64,000 nt of DNA from Auanema rhodensis (lineage: Eukaryota > Nematoda > Chromadorea > Rhabditida > Rhabditidae), in assembly GCA_964057225.1 (NCBI GenBank), contig CAXKVF010000079.1:434001-498000 (forward strand), read 5' to 3'. This document shows positions 26,701 through 40,909 of this stretch, piece by piece. Numbering within the stretch: position 1 is the stretch's first letter; every line of letters begins with the position of its first letter. The notes beneath the pieces were generated by a model. That model saw only the letters and a list, made by a program, of their open reading frames with translations, made no database searches and had not been told where the DNA came from. The translations under genes were made by a program, and so were the position numbers.

Positions 26701-27984
26701 ATTAAATGTACACGTGATGTGCACTTGGTATGTAACTCGCTTCACGTGAAAGATAAAGAGATGCGGTTTTCAAAATTAGATTCCCCATGTCCATATTAGT
26801 CTAAAAACAAATTTTTATTGATATTGGTTCATGGTAACCATGACTTTGAAATTTACGTGAACTTTAATTTATGCTAATTAAATGTACACGTGATGTGCAC
26901 TTGGTATGTAACTTGCTTCACGTGAAAGATAAAGAGATGCGGTTTTCAAAATTAGATTCCCCATGTCCATATTAGTCTAACAACAAATTTTTATTGATAT
27001 TGGTGCATGGTAACCATGACTTTGAAATTTACGTGAACTTTAATTTATGCTAATTAAATGTACACGTGATGTGCACTTGGTATGTAACTCGCTTCACGTG
27101 AAAGATAAAGAGATGCGGTTTTCAAAATTAGATTCCCCATGTCCATATTAGTCTAAAAACAAATTTTTATTGATATTGGTGCATGGTAACCATGACTTTG
27201 AAATTTACGTGAACTTTAATTTATGCTAATTAAATGTACACGTGATGTGCACTTGGTATGTAACTCGCTTCACGTGAAAGATAAAGAGATGCGGTTTTCA
27301 AAATTAGATTCCCCATGTCCATATTAGTCTAAAAACAAATTTTTATTGATATTGGTGCATGGTAACCATGACTTTGAAATTTACGTGAACTTTAATTTAT
27401 GCTAATTAAATGTACACGTGATGTGCACTTGGTATGTAACTCGCTTCACGTGAAAGATAAAGAGATGCGGTTTTCAAAATTAGATTCCCCATGTCCATAT
27501 TAGTCTAAAAACAAATTTTTATTGATATTGGTTCATGGTAACCATGACTTTGAAATTTACGTGAACTTTAATTTATGCTAATTAAATGTACACGTGATGT
27601 GCACTTGGTATGTAACTTGCTTCACGTGAAAGATAAAGAGATGCGGTTTTCAAAATTAGATTCCCCATGTCCATATTAGTCTAAAAACAAATTTTTATTG
27701 ATATTGGTGCATGGTAACCATGACTTTGAAATTTACGTGAACTTTAATTTATGCTAATTAAATGTACACGTGATGTGCACTTGGTATGTAACTCGCTTCA
27801 CGTGAAAGATAAAGAGATGCGGTTTTCAAAATTAGATTCCCCATGTCCATATTAGTCTAAAAACAAATTTTTATTGATATTGGTTCATGGTAACCATGAC
27901 TTTGAAATTTACGTGAACTTTAACTTATGCTAATTAAATGTACACGTGATGTGCACTTGGTATGTAACTCGCTTCACGTGAAAG
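23761..27984. repeat. Interleaved 10-mer (1,760 bp) and 4-mer (704 bp) units
   Basis: Two 10-monomer segments, 23,761-25,520 and 26,225-27,984, both begin with m140T G, G, G, m162T T, G, G, G and both carry an m116C T-type in their last three monomers. They are separated by a 4-mer (25,521-26,224: m140T G, G, T, m162T G). Later positions differ between the two, so they are related but not identical units. Confidence 0.72.
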
Positions 27985-28336
27985 ATAAAGAGATGCGGTT
28001 TTCAAAATTAGATTCCCCATGTCCATATTAGTCTAAAAACAAATTTTTATTGATATTGGTGCATGGTAACCATGACTTTGAAATTTACGTGAACTTTAAT
28101 TTATGCTAATTAAATGTACACGTTATGTGCACTTGGTATGTAACTCGCTTCACGTGAAAGATAAAGAGATGCGGTTTTCAAAATTAGATTCCCCATGTCC
28201 ATATTAGTCTAAAAACAAATTTTTATTGATATTGGTGCATGGTAACCATGACTTTGAAATTTACGTGAACTTTAACTTATGCTAATTAAATGTACACGTG
28301 ATGTGCACTTGGTATGTAACTCGCTTCACGTGAAAG

Positions 28337-31152
28337 ATAAAGAGATGCGGTTTTCAAAATTAGATTCCCCATGTCCATATTAGTCTACAAACAAATTTTT
28401 ATTGATATTGGTGCATGGTAACCATGACTTTGAAATTTACGTGAACTTTAATTTATGCTAATTAAATGTACACGTGATGTGCACTTGGTATGTAACTCGC
28501 TTCACGTGAAAGATAAAGAGATGCGGTTTTCAAAATTAGATTCCTCATGTCCATATTAGTCTAAAAACAAATTTTTATTGATATTGGTTCATGGTAACCA
28601 TGACTTTGAAATTTACGTGAACTTTAATTTATGCTAATTAAATGTACACGTGATGTGCACTTGGTATGTAACTCGCTTCACGTGAAAGATAAAGAGATGC
28701 GGTTTTCAAAATTAGATTCCACATGTCCATATTAGTCTAAAAACAAATTTTTATTGATATTGGTGCATGGTAACCATGACTTTGAAATTTACGTGAACTT
28801 TAATTTTTGCTAATTAAATGTACACGTGATGTGCACTTAGTATGTAACTCGCTTCACGTGAAAGATAAAGAGATGTTGTTTTCAAAATTAGATTCCCCAT
28901 GTCCATATTAGTCTAGAAACAAATTTTTATTGATATTGGTTCATGGTAACCATGACTTTGAAATTTACGTGAACTTTAATTTATGCTAATTAAATGTACA
29001 CGTGATGTGCACTTGGTATGTAACTCGCTTCACGTGAAAGATAAAGAGATGCGGTTTTCAAAATTAGATTCCCCATGTCCATATTAGTCTAAAAACAAAT
29101 TTTTATTGATATTGGTGCATGGTAACCATGACTTTGAAATTTACGTGAACTTTAATTTATGCTAATTAAATGTACACGTGATGTGCACTTGGTATGTAAC
29201 TCGCTTCACGTGAAAGATAAAGAGATGCGGTTTTCAAAATTAGATTCCCCATGTCCATATTAGTCTAAAAACAAATTTTTATTGATATTGGTTCATGGTA
29301 ACCATGACTTTGAAATTTACGTGAACTTTAATTTATGCTAATTAAATGTACACGTGATGTGCACTTGGTATGTAACTTGCTTCACGTGAAAGATAAAGAG
29401 ATGCGGTTTTCAAAATTAGATTCCCCATGTCCATATTAGTCTACAAACAAATTTTTATTGATATTGGTGCATGGTAACCATGACTTTGAAATTTACGTGA
29501 ACTTTAATTTATGCTAATTAAATGTACACGTGATGTGCACTTGGTATGTAACTCGCTTCACGTGAAAGATAAAGAGATGCGGTTTCCAAAATTAGATTCC
29601 CCATGTCCATATTAGTCTAAAAACAAATTTTTATTGATATTGGTGCATGGTAACCATGACTTTGAAATTTACGTGAACTTTAATTTATGCTAATTAAATG
29701 TACACGTGATGTGCACTTGGTATGTAACTCGCTTCACGTGAAAGATAAAGAGATGCGGTTTTCAAAATTAGATTCCCCATGTCCATATTAGTCTAAAAAC
29801 AAATTTTTATTGATATTGGTTCATGGTAACCATGACTTTGAAATTTACGTGAACTTTAATTTATGCTAATTAAATGTACACGTGATGTGCACTTGGTATG
29901 TAACTTGCTTCACGTGAAAGATAAAGAGATGCGGTTTTCAAAATTAGATTCCCCATGTCCATATTAGTCTAAAAACAAATTTTTATTGATATTGGTGCAT
30001 GGTAACCATGACTTTGAAATTTACGTGAACTTTAATTTATGCTAATTAAATGTACACGTGATGTGCACTTGGTATGTAACTCGCTTCACGTGAAAGATAA
30101 AGAGATGCGGTTTTCAAAATTAGATTCCCCATGTCCATATTAGTCTACAAACAAATTTTTATTGATATTGGTGCATGGTAACCATGACTTTGAAATTTAC
30201 GTGAACTTTAATTTATGCTAATTAAATGTACACGTGATGTGCACTTGGTATGTAACTCGCTTCACGTGAAAGATAAAGAGATGCGGTTTCCAAAATTAGA
30301 TTCCCCATGTCCATATTAGTCTAAAAACAAATTTTTATTGATATTGGTTCATGGTAACCATGTCTTTGAAAATTACGTGAACTTTAATTTATGCTAATTA
30401 AATGTACACGTGATGTGCACTTGGTATGTAACTCGCTTCACGTGAAAGATAAAGAGATGCGGTTTTCAAAATTAGATTCCACATGTCCATATTAGTCTAA
30501 AAACAAATTTTTATTGATATTGGTGCATGGTAACCATGACTTTGAAATTTACGTGAACTTTAATTTATGCTAATTAAATGTACACGTGATGTGCACTTAG
30601 TATGTAACTCGCTTCACGTGAAAGATAAAGAGATGTTGTTTTCAAAATTAGATTCCCCATGTCCATATTAGTCTAAAAACAAATTTTTATTGATATTGGT
30701 TCATGGTAACCATGACTTTGAAATTTACGTGAACTTTAATTTATGCTAATTAAATGTACACGTGATGTGCACTTGGTATGTAACTCGCTTCACGTGAAAG
30801 ATAAAGAGATGCGGTTTTCAAAATTAGATTCCCCATGTCCATATTAGTCTAAAAACAAATTTTTATTGATATTGGTGCATGGTAACCATGACTTTGAAAT
30901 TTACGTGAACTTTAATTTATGCTAATTAAATGTACACGTGATGTGCACTTGGTATGTAACTCGCTTCACGTGAAAGATAAAGAGATGCGGTTTTCAAAAT
31001 TAGATTCCCCATGTCCATATTAGTCTAAAAACAAATTTTTATTGATATTGGTTCATGGTAACCATGACTTTGAAATTTACGTGAACTTTAATTTATGCTA
31101 ATTAAATGTACACGTGATGTGCACTTGGTATGTAACTTGCTTCACGTGAAAG
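28337..31152. repeat. 10-mer unit (1,760 bp) plus a 6-monomer partial copy
   Basis: m52C, m33A with m151A, and the rare double change m12T/m13T recur exactly 1,760 bp apart (28,388 and 30,148; 28,721 and 30,481; 28,876 and 30,636). The first copy is 28,337-30,096. The second matches for about six monomers (30,097-31,152). The second monomer differs: m33T in copy 1, but m91T/m101A in copy 2, as in the block at 2,641. This suggests a conversion or exchange inside one copy. Confidence 0.8.
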
Positions 31153-32560
31153 ATAAAGAGATGCGGTTTTCAAAATTAGATTCCCCATGTCCATATTAGT
31201 CTAAAAACAAATTTTTATTGATATTGGTGCATGGTAACCATGACTTTGAAAATTACGGGAACTTTAATTTATGCTAATTAAATGTACACGTTATGTGCAC
31301 TTGGTATGTAACTCGCTTCACGTGAAAGATAAAGAGATGCGGTTTTCAAAATTAGATTCCCCATGTCCATATTAGTCTAAAAACAAATTTTTATTGATAT
31401 TGGTGCATGGTAACCATGACTTTGAAATTTACGTGAACTTTAATTTATGCTAATTAAATGTACACGTGATGTGCACTTGGTATGTAACTCGCTTCACGTG
31501 AAAGATAAAGAGATGCGGTTTTCAAAATTAGATTCCCCATGTCCATATTAGTCTAAAAACAAATTTTTATTGATATTGGTTCATGGTAACCATGACTTTG
31601 AAATTTACGTGAACTTTAATTTATGCTAATTAAATGTACACGTGATGTGCACTTGGTATGTAACTCGCTTCACGTGAAAGATAAAGAGATGCGGTTTTCA
31701 AAATTAGATTCCCCATGTCCATATTAGTCTAAAAACAAATTTTTATTGATATTGGTTCATGGTAACCATGACTTTGAAATTTACGTGAACTTTAATTTAT
31801 GCTAATTAAATGTACACGTGATGTGCACTTGGTATGTAACTTGCTTCACGTGAAAGATAAAGAGATGCGGTTTTCAAAATTAGATTCCCCATGTCCATAT
31901 TAGTCTAAAAACAAATTTTTATTGATATTGGTGCATGGTAACCATGACTTTGAAATTTACGTGAACTTTAATTTATGCTAATTAAATGTACACGTGATGT
32001 GCACTTGGTATGTAACTCGCTTCACGTGAAAGATAAAGAGATGCGGTTTTCAAAATTAGATTCCCCATGTCCATATTAGTCTAAAAACAAATTTTTATTG
32101 ATATTGGTTCATGGTAACCATGACTTTGAAATTTACGTGAACTTTAACTTATGCTAATTAAATGTACACGTGATGTGCACTTGGTATGTAACTCGCTTCA
32201 CGTGAAAGATAAAGAGATGCGATTTTCAAAATTAGATTCCCCATGTCCATATTAGTCTAAAAACAAATTTTTATTGATATTGGTGCATGGTAACCATGAC
32301 TTTGAAATTTACGTGAACTTTAATTTATGCTAATTAAATGTACACGTGATGTGCACTTGGTATGTAACTCGCTTCACGTGAAAGATAAAGAGATGCGGTT
32401 TTCAAAATTAGATTCCCCATGTCCATATTAGTCTAAAAACAAATTTTTATTGATATTGGTGCATGGTAACCATGACTTTGAAATTTACGTGAACTTTAAT
32501 TTATGCTAATTAAATGTACACGTGATGTGCACTTGGTATGTAACTCGCTTCACGTGAAAG

Positions 32561-35500
32561 ATAAAGAGATGAGGTTTTCAAAATTAGATTCCCCATGTCC
32601 ATATTAGTCTAAAAACAAATTTTTATTGATATTGGTTCATGGTAACCATGACTTTGAAATTTACGTGAACTTTAATTTATGCTAATTAAATGTACACGTG
32701 ATGTGCACTTGGTATGTAACTTGCTTCACGTGAAAGATAAAGAGATGCGGTTTTCAAAATTAGATTCCCCATGTCCATATTAGTCTAAAAACAAATTTTT
32801 ATTGATATTGGTGCATGGTAACCATGACTTTGAAATTTACGTGAACTTTAATTTATGCTAATTAAATGTACACGTGATGTGCACTTGGTATGTAACTCGC
32901 TTCACGTGAAAGATAAAGAGATGCGGTTTTCAAAATTAGATTCCCCATGTCCATATTAGTCTAAAAACAAATTTTTATTGATATTGGTTCATGGTAACCA
33001 TGTCTTTGAAAATTACGTGAACTTTAATTTATGCTAATTAAATGTACACGTGATGTGCACTTGGTATGTAACTCGCTTCACGTGAAAGATAAAGAGATGC
33101 GGTTTTCAAAATTAGATTCCACATGTCCATATTAGTCTAAAAACAAATTTTTATTGATATTGGTGCATGGTAACCATGACTTTGAAATTTACGTGAACTT
33201 TAATTTATGCTAATTAAATGTACACGTGATGTGCACTTAGTATGTAACTCGCTTCATGTGAAAGATAAAGAGATGTGGTTTTCAAAATTAGATTCCCCAT
33301 GTCCATATTAGTCTAAAAACAAATTTTTATTGATATTGGTTCATGGTAACCATGACTTTGAAATTTACGTGAACTTTAATTTATGCTAATTAAATGTACA
33401 CGTGATGTGCACTTGGTATGTAACTCGCTTCACGTGAAAGATAAAGAGATGCGGTTTTCAAAATTAGATTCCCCATGTCCATATTAGTCTAAAAACAAAT
33501 TTTTATTGATATTGGTTCATGGTAACCATGACTTTGAAATTTACGTGAACTTTAATTTATTCTAATTAAATGTACACGTGATGTGCACTTGGTATGTAAC
33601 TCGCTTCACGTGAAAGATAAAGAGATGAGGTTTTCAAAATTAGATTCCCCATGTCCATATTAGTCTAAAAACAAATTTTTATTGATATTGGTTCATGGTA
33701 ACCATGACTTTGAAATTTACGTGAACTTTAATTTATGCTAATTAAATGTACACGTGATGTGCACTTGGTATGTAACTCGCTTCACGTGAAAGATAAAGAG
33801 ATGCGGTTTCCAAAATTAGATTCCCCATGTCCATATTAGTCTAAAAACAAATTTTTATTGATATTGGTTCATGGTAACCATGACTTTGAAATTTACGTGA
33901 ACTTTAACTTATGCTAATTAAATGTACACGTGATGTGCACTTGGTATGTAACTCGCTTCACGTGAAAGATAAAGAGATGCGGTTTTCAAAATTAGATTCC
34001 CCATGTCCATATTAGTCTAAAAACAAATTTTTATTGATATTGGTTCATGGTAACCATGACTTTGAAATTTACGTGAACTTTAATTTATGCTAATTAAATG
34101 TACACGTGATGTGCACTTGGTATGTAACTTGCTTCACGTGAAAGATAAAGAGATGCGGTTTTCAAAATTAGATTCCCCATGTCCATATTAGTCTAAAAAC
34201 AAATTTTTATTGATATTGGTGCATGGTAACCATGACTTTGAAATTTACGTGAACTTTAATTTATGCTAATTAAATGTACACGTGATGTGCACTTGGTATG
34301 TAACTCGCTTCACGTGAAAGATAAAGAGATGCGGTTTTCAAAATTAGATTCCCCATGTCCATATTAGTCTAAAAACAAATTTTTATTGATATTGGTTCAT
34401 GGTAACCATGACTTTGAAATTTACGTGAACTTTAATTTATGCTAATTAAATGTACACGTGATGTGCACTTGGTATGTAACTCGCTTCACGTGAAAGATAA
34501 AGAGATGCGGTTTTCAAAATTAGATTCCCCATGTCCATATTAGTCTAAAAACAAATTTTTATTGATATTGGTTCATGGTAACCATGACTTTGAAATTTAC
34601 GTGAACTTTAACTTATGCTAATTGAATGTACACGTGATGTGCACTTGGTATGTAACTCGCTTCACGTGAAAGATAAAGAGATGCGGTTTTCAAAATTAGA
34701 TTCCCCATGTTCATATTAGTCTAAAAACAAATTTTTATTGATATTGGTGCATGGTAACCATGACTTTGAAATTTACGTGAACTTTAATTTATGCTAATTA
34801 AATGTACACGTTATGTGCACTTGGTATGTAACTCGCTTCACGTGAAAGATAAAGAGATGCGGTTTTCAAAATTAGATTCCCCATGTTCATATTAGTCTAA
34901 AAACAAATTTTTATTGATATTGGTTCATGGTAACCATGACTTTGAAATTTACGTGGACTTTAATTTATGCTAATTAAATGTACACGTGATGTGCACTTGG
35001 TATGTAACTCGCTTCACGTGAAAGATAAAGAGATGCGGTTTTCAAAATTAGATTCTCCATGTCCATATTAGTCTAAAAACAAATTTTTATTGATATTGGT
35101 TCATGGTAACCATGACTTTGAAATTTACGTGAACTTTAATTTATGCTAATTAAATGTACACGTGATGTGCACTTGGTATGTAACTCGCTTCACGTGAAAG
35201 ATAAAGAGATTCGGTTTTCAAAATTAGATTCCCCATGTCCATATTAGTGTAAAAACAAATTTTTATTGATATTGGTTCATGGTAACCATGACTTTGAAAT
35301 TTACGTGAACTTTAATTTATGCTAATTAAATGTACACGTGATGTGCACTTGGTATGTAACTCGCTTCACGTGAAAGATAAAGAGATGCGGTTTTCAAAAT
35401 TAGATTCCCCATGTCCATATTAGTCTAAAAACAAATTTTTATTGATACTAATTCATGATAACCATGATTTTGAAATTTACGTGAACTTTAATTTATGCTA

Positions 35501-37840
35501 TTTAAATGTACACGTGATGTGCACTTAGTATGTACCTCGCTTCACGTGAAAGATGAAGAGATGCGGTTTTCAAAATTAGATTCCCCATGTCCATATTAGT
35601 CTAAAAACAAATTTTTATTGATATTGGTGCATGGTAACCATGACTTTGAAATTTACGTGAACTTTAATTTATGCTAATTAAATGTACACGTGATGTGCAC
35701 TTGGTATGTAACTCGCTTCACGTGAAAGATAAAGAGATGCGGTTTTCAAAATTAGATCCCCCATGTTCATATTAGTCTAAAAACAAATTTTTATTGATAT
35801 TGGTTCATGGTAACCATGACTTTGAAATTTACGTGAACTTTAATTTATGCTAATTAAATGTACACGTGATGTGCACTTGGTATGTAACTTGCTTCACGTG
35901 AAAGATAAAGAGATGCGGTTTTCAAAATTAGATTCCTCATGTCCATATTAGTCTAAAAACAAATTTTTATTGATATTGGTGCATGGTAACCATGACTTTG
36001 AAATTTACGTGAACTTTAATTTATGCTAATTAAATGTACACGTGATGTGCACTTGGTATGTAACTCGCTTCACGTGAAAGATAAAGAGATGCGGTTTTCA
36101 AAATTAGATTCCCCATGTCCATATTAGTCTAAAAACAAATTTTTATTGATATTAATTCATGATAACCATGATTTTGAAATTTACGTGAACTTTAATTTAT
36201 GCTATTTAAATGTACACGTGATGTGCACTTGGTATGTAACTCGCTTCACGTGAAAGATGAAGAGATGCGGTTTTCAAAATTAGATTCCCCATGTCCATAT
36301 TAGTCTAAAAACAAATTTTTATTGATATTGGTGCATGGTAACCATGACTTTGAAATTTACGTGAACTTTAATTTATGCTAATTAAATGTACACGTGATGT
36401 GCACTTGGTATGTAACTCGCTTCACGTGAAAGATAAAGAGATGCGGTTTTCAAAATTAGATTCCCCATGTTCATATTAGTCTAAAAACAAATTTTTATTG
36501 ATATTGGTTCATGGTAACCATGACTTTGAAATTTACGTGAACTTTAATTTATGCTAATTAAATGTACACGTGATGTGCACTTGGTATGTAACTCGCTTCA
36601 CGTGAAAGATAAAGAGATGCGGTTTTCAAAATTAGATTCCTCATGTCCATATTAGTCTAAAAACAAATTTTTATTGATATTGGTTCATGGTAACCATGAC
36701 TTTGAAATTTACGTGAACTTTAATTTATGCTAATTAAATATACACGTGATGTGCACTTGGTATGTAACTCGCTTCACGTGAAAGATAAAGAGATGCGGTT
36801 TTCAAAATTAGATTCCCCATGTCCATATTAGTCTAAAAACAAATTTTTATTGATATTGGTGCATGGTAACCATGACTTGGAAATTTACGTGAACTTTAAT
36901 TTATGCTAATTAAATGTACACGTGATGTGCACTTGGTATGTAACTCGCTTCACGTGAAAGATAAAGAGATGCGGTTTTCAAAATTAGATTCCCCATGTCC
37001 ATATTAGTCTAAAAACAAATTTTTATTGATATTGGTTCATGGTAACCATGACTTTGAAATTTACGTGAACTTTAATTTATGCTAATTAAATGTACACGTG
37101 ATGTGCACTTGGTATGTAACTCGTTTCACGTGAAAGATAAAGAGATGCGGTTTTCAAAATTAGATTCCCCATGTCCATATTAGTCTAAAAACAAATTTTT
37201 ATTGATATTGGTTCATGGTAACCATGACTTTGAAATTTACGTGAACTTTAACTTATGCTAATTAAATGTACACGTGATGTGCACTTGGTATGTAACTCGC
37301 TTCACGTGAAAGATAAAGAGATGCGGTTTTCAAAATTAGATTCCCCATGTCCATATTAGTCTAAAAACAAATTTTTATTGATATTGGTGCATGGTAACCA
37401 TGACTTTGAAATTTACGTGAACTTTAATTTATGCTAATTAAATGTACACGTGATGTGCACTTGGTATGTAACTCGCTTCACGTGAAAGATAAAGAGATGC
37501 GGTTTTCAAAATTAGATTCCCCATGTCCATATTAGTCTAAAAACAAATTTTTATTGATATTGGTGCATGGTAACCATGACTTTGAAATTTACGTGAACTT
37601 TAATTTATGCTAATTAAATGTACACGTGATGTGCACTTGGTATGTAACTCGCTTCACGTGAAAGATAAAGAGATGCGGTTTTCAAAATTAGATTCCCCAT
37701 GTCCATATTAGTCTAAAAACAAATTTTTATTGATATTGGTGCATGGTAACCATGACTTTGAAATTTACGTGAACTTTAATTTATGCTAATTAAATGTACA
37801 CGTGATGTGCACTTGGTATGTAACTCGCTTCACGTGAAAG
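32561..37840. repeat. Long-range duplicated segment, upstream copy (30 monomers)
   Basis: Thirty monomers whose ordered barcodes recur at 55,746-61,377. Shared rare marks include m12A/m162T (first monomer), m12A at 33,628, m128G at 34,624, m140T with m39T on a G-type, an m108G change, a GATTCTCC site, m11T with AGTGTAAA, an A-type with GATACT plus m151A and m159C, GATCCCCC, m132A and m164T. The offset is 23,361 bp at m128G and 23,537 bp after 36.4 kb. Two monomers present here (33,265-33,616) are absent in the other copy. The copy crosses the domain 3/4 border, so it is a duplication in its own right. Confidence 0.88.
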
Positions 37841-39776
37841 ATAAAGAGATGCGGTTTTCAAAATTAGATTCCCCATGTCCATATTAGTCTAAAAACAAAT
37901 TTTTATTGATATTGGTTCATGGTAACCATGACTTTGAAATTTACGTGAACTTTAATTTATGCTAATTAAATGTACACGTGATGTGCACTTGGTATGTAAC
38001 TCGTTTCACGTGAAAGATAAAGAGATGCGGTTTTCAAAATTAGATTCCCCATGTCCATATTAGTCTAAAAACAAATTTTTATTGATATTGGTTCATGGTA
38101 ACCATGACTTTGAAATTTACGTGAACTTTAACTTATGCTAATTAAATGTACACGTGATGTGCACTTGGTATGTAACTCGCTTCACGTGAAAGATAAAGAG
38201 ATGCGGTTTTCAAAATTAGATTCCCCATGTCCATATTAGTCTAAAAACAAATTTTTATTGATATTGGTGCATGGTAACCATGACTTTGAAATTTACGTGA
38301 ACTTTAATTTATGCTAATTAAATGTACACGTGATGTGCACTTGGTATGTAACTCGCTTCACGTGAAAGATAAAGAGATGCGGTTTTCAAAATTAGATTCC
38401 CCATGTCCATATTAGTCTAAAAACAAATTTTTATTGATATTGGTGCATGGTAACCATGACTTTGAAATTTACGTGAACTTTAATTTATGCTAATTAAATG
38501 TACACGTGATGTGCACTTGGTATGTAACTCGCTTCACGTGAAAGATAAAGAGATGCGGTTTTCAAAATTAGATTCCCCATGTCCATATTAGTCTAAAAAC
38601 AAATTTTTATTGATATTGGTGCATGGTAACCATGACTTTGAAATTTACGTGAACTTTAATTTATGCTAATTAAATGTACACGTGATGTGCACTTGGTATG
38701 TAACTCGCTTCACGTGAAAGATAAAGAGATGCGGTTTTCAAAATTAGATTCCCCATGTCCATATTAGTCTAAAAACAAATTTTTATTGATATTGGTGCAT
38801 GGTAACCATGACTTTGAAATTTACGTGAACTTTAATTTATGCTAATTAAATTTACACGTGATGTGCACTTGGTATGTAACTCGCTTCACGTGAAAGATAA
38901 AGAGATGCGGTTTTCAAAATTAGATTCCCCATGTCCATATTAGTCTAAAAACAAATTTTTATTGATATTGGTGCATGGTAACCATGACTTTGAAATTTAC
39001 GTGAACTTTAATTTATGCTAATTAAATGTACACGTGATGTGCACTTGGTATGTAACTCGCTTCACGTGAAAGATAAAGAGATGCGGTTTTCAAAATTAGA
39101 TCCCCCATGTTCATATTAGTCTAAAAACAAATTTTTATTGATATTGGTTCATGGTAACCATGACTTTGAAATTTACGTGAACTTTAATTTATGCTAATTA
39201 AATGTACACGTGATGTGCACTTGGTATGTAACTTGCTTCACGTGAAAGATAAAGAGATGCGGTTTTCAAAATTAGATTCCTCATGTCCATATTAGTCTAA
39301 AAACAAATTTTTATTGATATTGGTTCATGGTAACCATGACTTTGAAATTTACGTGAACTTTAATTTATGCTAATTAAATGTACACGTGATGTGCACTTGG
39401 TATGTAACTTGCTTCACGTGAAAGATAAAGAGATGCGGTTTTCAAAATTAGATTCCTCATGTCCATATTAGTCTAAAAACAAATTTTTATTGATATTGGT
39501 GCATGGTAACCATGACTTTGAAATTTACGTGAACTTTAATTTATGCTAATTAAATGTACACGTGATGTGCACTTGGTATGTAACTCGCTTCACGTGAAAG
39601 ATAAAGAGATGCGGTTTTCAAAATTAGATTCCCCATGTCCATATTAGTCTAAAAACAAATTTTTATTGATATTAATTCATGATAACCATGATTTTGAAAT
39701 TTACGTGAACTTTAATTTATGCTATTTAAATGTACACGTGATGTGCACTTGGTATGTAACTCGCTTCACGTGAAAG
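35377..39776. repeat. Domain 4: 25 monomers with m125T A-type copies and a 5-mer duplication
   Basis: Twenty-five full monomers. A-type copies at 35,377, 36,081 and 39,601 now carry m125T (CTATTTAAA), unlike those of domain 2, and the monomer after each starts with m3G (ATGAAG). The order GATCCCCC/m39T T with m162T, m33T, A-type, m3G occurs at 35,729-36,432 and again, with one extra T-type, at 39,073-39,897; the GATCCCCC marks are 3,344 bp (19 monomers) apart. Confidence 0.78.
36961..38720. repeat. Tandem 5-mer duplication (2 x 880 bp)
   Basis: Copy 1 (36,961-37,840) and copy 2 (37,841-38,720) have the order m164T T, m116C T, G, G, G. The m164T marks at 37,124 and 38,004, and the m116C marks at 37,252 and 38,132, are each 880 bp apart. 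I see no difference between the copies by eye. Only copy 1 has a counterpart in the downstream long-range duplicate (60,498-61,377), so the 5-mer duplication probably followed the long-range event or was lost there. Confidence 0.87.
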
Positions 39777-40029
39777 ATGAAGAGATGCGGTTTTCAAAAT
39801 TAGATTCCCCATGTCCATATTAGTCTAAAAACAAATTTTTATTGATATTAATTCATGATAACCATGATTTTGAAATTTACGTGAACTTTAATTTATGAAA
39901 TATGAAAACAAATTTTTATTGATATTAATTCATGATAACCATGATTTTGAAATTTACGTGAACTTTAATTTATGCTATTTAAATGTACACGTGATGTGCA
40001 CTTGGTATGTAACTCGCTTCACGTGAAAG
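39777..40029. repeat. Fused A-type pair with 99-bp deletion, copy 1
   Basis: An m3G A-type monomer runs to m121 (39,897), then seven bases AAATATG (39,898-39,904), then m52 of a second A-type monomer (39,905), which continues to m176 with m125T. Two monomers thus occupy 253 instead of 352 bp. The seven-base filler matches neither flank directly; it may be templated end-joining. The breakpoint lies at the centre of the m111-130 inverted repeat. The following monomer (40,030) carries m39T, m103G and m125T, as after every other copy of this deletion. Confidence 0.92.
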
Positions 40030-40909
40030 ATAAAGAGATGCGGTTTTCAAAATTAGATTCCCCATGTTCATATTAGTCTAAAAACAAATTTTTATTGATA
40101 TTGGTTCATGGTAACCATGACTTTGAAATTTGCGTGAACTTTAATTTATGCTATTTAAATGTACACGTGATGTGCACTTGGTATGTAACTCGCTTCACGT
40201 GAAAGATAAAGAGATGCGGTTTTCAAAATTAGATTCCCCATGTTCATATTAGTCTAAAAACAAATTTTTATTGATATTGGTTCATGGTAACCATGACTTT
40301 GAAATTTACGTGAACTTTAATTTATGCTAATTAAATATACACGTGATGTGCACTTGGTATGTAACTCGCTTCACGTGAAAGATAAAGAGATGCGGTTTTC
40401 AAAATTAGATTCCCCATGTCCATATTAGTCTAAAAACAAATTTTTATTGATATTGGTGCATGGTAACCATGACTTTGAAATTTACGTGAACTTTAATTTA
40501 TGCTAATTAAATGTACACGTGATGTGCACTTGGTATGTAACTCGCTTCACGTGAAAGATAAAGAGATGCGGTTTTCAAAATTAGATTCCCCATGTCCATA
40601 TTAGTCTAAAAACGAATTTTTATTGATATTGGTTCATGGTAACCATGACTTTGAAATTTACGTGAACTTTAATTTATGCTAATTAAATGTACACGTGATG
40701 TGCACTTGGTATGTAACTCGCTTCACGTGAAAGATAAAGAGATGCGGTTTTCAAAATTAGATTCCGCATGTCCATATTAGTCTAAAAACAAATTTTTATT
40801 GATATTGGTTCATGGTAACCATGACTTTGAAATTTACGTGAACTTTAACTTATGCTAATTAAATGTACACGTGATGTGCACTTGGTATGTAACTCGCTTC
40901 ACGTGAAAG

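Larger units (their letters stand above)
22001..35376. repeat. Domain 3: 76 monomers, m140T and m162T classes
   Basis: Seventy-six full monomers without indels. m140T marks G-type copies at 22,001, 22,705, 23,761, 25,521, 26,225, 27,985, 31,153 and 34,673. m162T (loss of the m162 CpG) marks mainly T-type copies, for example at 22,177, 22,529, 23,233, 24,289, 26,753, 27,457 and 29,217. m140T spacings are 704, 1,056, 1,760, 704 and 1,760 bp in the first six, so 4-mer and 10-mer relationships are interleaved. The mixture fits repeated unequal exchange, not one fixed higher-order repeat. Part of the right end (from 32,561) belongs to a long-range duplication. Confidence 0.78.

Noticed and set aside
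33265-33616. Two monomers here as a separate insertion
   Set aside because: They are ordinary T-type satellite copies; their absence from the downstream duplicate is better read as an unequal exchange of two monomers in one copy.
39898-39904. AAATATG filler as a target-site duplication or insertion scar
   Set aside because: It replaces 106 bases of monomer rather than duplicating flanks, and no mobile-element remnant is next to it; a deletion with a small filler explains it better.
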